This document shows positions 62,431-64,000 of a DNA stretch of 64,000 nt, one piece after another. Origin of the DNA: Calliopsis andreniformis (lineage: Eukaryota; Arthropoda; Insecta; Hymenoptera; Andrenidae); assembly GCF_051401765.1 (NCBI RefSeq), contig NW_027480492.1:2418001-2482000 (forward strand), given 5' to 3'. The translations under genes were made by a program, and so were the position numbers. Each line of letters starts with the position of its first letter. Within the stretch, counting starts at the first letter, position 1. The notes beneath the pieces are model-generated. The model was not told where the DNA came from. It worked only from the letters and a program-made list of their open reading frames with translations, and searched no databases.

Positions 62431-64000
62431 ATCTTCAACCCTCAGTACTCAATCCCCAATTCTCAATCCTCAATCCTCAATCCTCAATCCTCAATATTCA
62501 ATCCTCAATCCTCAATCTTCAATCCTCAATACTCAACCTTCAATCCTCAATCCTCAATCCTCAATCCCCAATTCTCTATCCTCAATCGTCAGGCTTCAGT
62601 ACTCAATACTCACTCTTCAATCCTCAATCCTAAATCCTCATTCCTCAATCCTCAATCCTAAATCCTCATTCCTCAATCCTCAATCCTCAATCCTCTATCC
62701 TCAATCATCAATCCTCAATCTTCAATACTCAATCCTCAATCTTCAATCCTCAATACTCAATCCTCAATCCTCAATCCTCAATCCTAAATGTTCAATCCGC
62801 AATACCCAATCCTCAATCGTCAATCCTCAATCCCCAATCCTCAATCTTCAATCCTCAACCCTCAATCCTCAATCCTCAATCCTCAATACTCAATCCTCAA
62901 TCTTCAATCCTCAATCCTCAATCCTCAATCCTCAATCCTCAATCTTCAATCCTCAGTACTCAATCTGCAATCTTCAATCCTCAATCCTCAATCCTCAATA
63001 CTCATTCTTCAATACTCAATACCCAATACTCAATCATCAATCCTCAATCCTCAATCCTCAATCCTCGATTCTCAATCCTCAATCCTCAATCCTCAGACCA
63101 TAAACATCAATATTCAACCCTCGGTCCTCGTCCTCAATCCACAACCCTCAATCCTCAATCCTCAATCTTCAATCATCAATATTCAATATTCAATCCTCAA
63201 TCCTCAAAACTCAATCCTCAATCCTCAATCCTCAATCCTCAATCTTTAATCCTCAATCCTCAATACTCAATCCTCGATCCTAAATCTTCAACCCTCAATA
63301 CTCAATCTTCAATCCTCAATCCTCAATCCTCAATGCTCAATCCTCAATCCTCAATCCTCAATCCTCAATCTTCAATCCACAATACTCAATTTTCAATCCT
63401 CAATCCTCAATCCTCAATCCTCATTCTTCAATCCTCAACACCCAATCCTCAATCTTCAATCCTCAATCCTCAATCCTCAATTCTCAACCCTCAATCCTCA
63501 ATCCTCAGACCTCAAACATCAATACTCAGCCCTCAGTCCTCGTCCTCAATCCATAACCCTCAATCCTCAATCCTCAATTCTCAATCCTCAATCCTCAGTA
63601 ATCAATCCTCAGTCCTCAAACCTCAATCCTCAAACCGCAGCCCTCATCCTCAATCCTCAATCCTCAATCCTCAATCCTCAATCTTCAATCCTCAATACTC
63701 AATCTTCAATCCTCAATCCTCAGTCCACACACCTCAATTCTGAAACCTCAATCCTGCATCCTCAATCTTCAGCCCTCAGTCCTCAACAATCAGTTGTCAA
63801 TCCTCAATCCCCAATAGAATATCCTCAATTCACAGTTTTCAATACGCAATAGTCAATCTGCAATCTTCAAATCTCTATCCACAAACATCAATTCTCATCA
63901 CTCAACCCTGAACGCTCAGTCCTCAATGTTCAACCCTCAATCCTCAATTCTCAATCTTCAATCCTCAATACTGAATCTTCAATCCTCAGTCCTCAACCCT
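62431..64000 (+). repeat. Copy of 58.4-59.2 kb followed by a 22-kb-type segment
   Basis: 62431-63310 matches 58371-59250 at 4060 bp (580 heptamers; 58728 against 62788 and CCCTCGG 59058 against 63118). After a transitional tract resembling 29775-29900, 63600-64000 follows 22150-22550 and 56695-57095, with the signature at 63785 (22336 and 56881). The array continues past the window edge. No gene is present. Confidence 0.82.

Larger units (their letters stand above)
1..64000 (+). repeat. Heptamer (TCAATCC)n satellite array, whole window
   Basis: Every part of the window is made of 7-bp units close to TCAATCC on the + strand. Common variants are TCAATCT, TCAATAC, TCAACCC, TCAGTCC, TCAAACC, CCAATCC and TCAATCG. 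A minority of units are 6 bp (as in CCTCATCCTC or TCCTCGTCCTC) or 8 bp (as in CCTAAAATCC), which resets the register. The canonical unit has three C, two A, two T and no G, so G enters the + strand only through variants. Orientation is constant throughout. Neither array edge lies in the window. No transposable element, gene or unique insert was seen. Array size and divergence point to old eukaryotic satellite DNA; the species and chromosome position cannot be told from the sequence. Confidence 0.97.

Noticed and set aside
1..64000. Genes on the - strand
   Set aside because: The complementary unit places TGA in every frame each 21 nt, so no reading frame of useful length exists.
1..64000. CRISPR array
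   Set aside because: Repeats are short, contiguous and degenerate, with no unique spacers between identical repeats, no leader and no cas genes.
1..64000. RNA polymerase II C-terminal-domain-like or prolamin-like heptad protein
   Set aside because: The predicted heptapeptide has no YSPTSPS pattern, and its period follows from 7-bp DNA periodicity. No flanking conserved domain or exon structure is present.
1..64000. True telomere tract
   Set aside because: The dominant unit differs at two positions from TTTAGGG and more from TTAGGG or TTAGG, and no run of canonical telomere units is visible.

Overview
The window is one uninterrupted block of satellite DNA. All 64 kb are built from degenerate copies of a 7-bp unit, TCAATCC on the + strand (TTGAGGA in another phase on the - strand). 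I see no protein-coding gene, RNA gene, transposon, CRISPR array or unique flanking sequence, and the array runs off both ends. Tandem repeats on this scale indicate a eukaryotic nuclear genome, most likely heterochromatin (pericentromeric, subtelomeric or sex-chromosomal). Nothing in the sequence identifies the taxon. The unit has no G on the + strand, so the strands are strongly asymmetric. Polarity is the same from end to end; I saw no stretch of the reverse-complement unit on the + strand.

The array is not random. Point variants of the heptamer, occasional 6- or 8-bp units, and a few longer islands form a recognisable order, so paralogous blocks can be aligned by eye. Recurrent landmarks include a 16-bp signature AACAATCAGTTGTCAA (28 places, one with a single change), a CpG-bearing motif CCCTCGGTCC (31 places, often 412 or 426 bp apart), an 18-bp perfect inverted repeat ATCCTGAATTTTCAGGAT (9 copies), and a roughly 110-bp island with TCTGATCACAC (6 copies).

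Layout: 1-19.3 kb is a mosaic of blocks related by direct shifts of 3935, 4912, 2961, 2556, 5462, 10989 and 11959-11966 bp. 19.3-21.5 kb copies 13.4-15.2 kb and holds a 350-bp local duplication. 21.5-28.8 kb is a tandem duplication with a unit of about 3.46 kb. 28.1-32.0 kb is copied at 34.1-38.3 kb. 32.17-41.09 kb (copy A) is followed by 41.09-54.66 kb (copy B), the same unit enlarged by a nested 4598-bp tandem duplication. 55.1-59.5 kb resembles 20.5-28.8 kb without the 3.46-kb duplication. 59.5-64 kb is a patchwork of earlier blocks. Only direct duplications of many sizes are seen, as expected from unequal exchange or replication-based amplification.

Long open frames on the + strand follow from the repeat. 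Seven is not a multiple of three, so all three + frames read the same heptapeptide SILNPQS, while every - frame meets TGA each 21 nt. I therefore annotate no CDS. Block limits are read by eye and are good to about 50 bp unless stated; landmark positions are exact.
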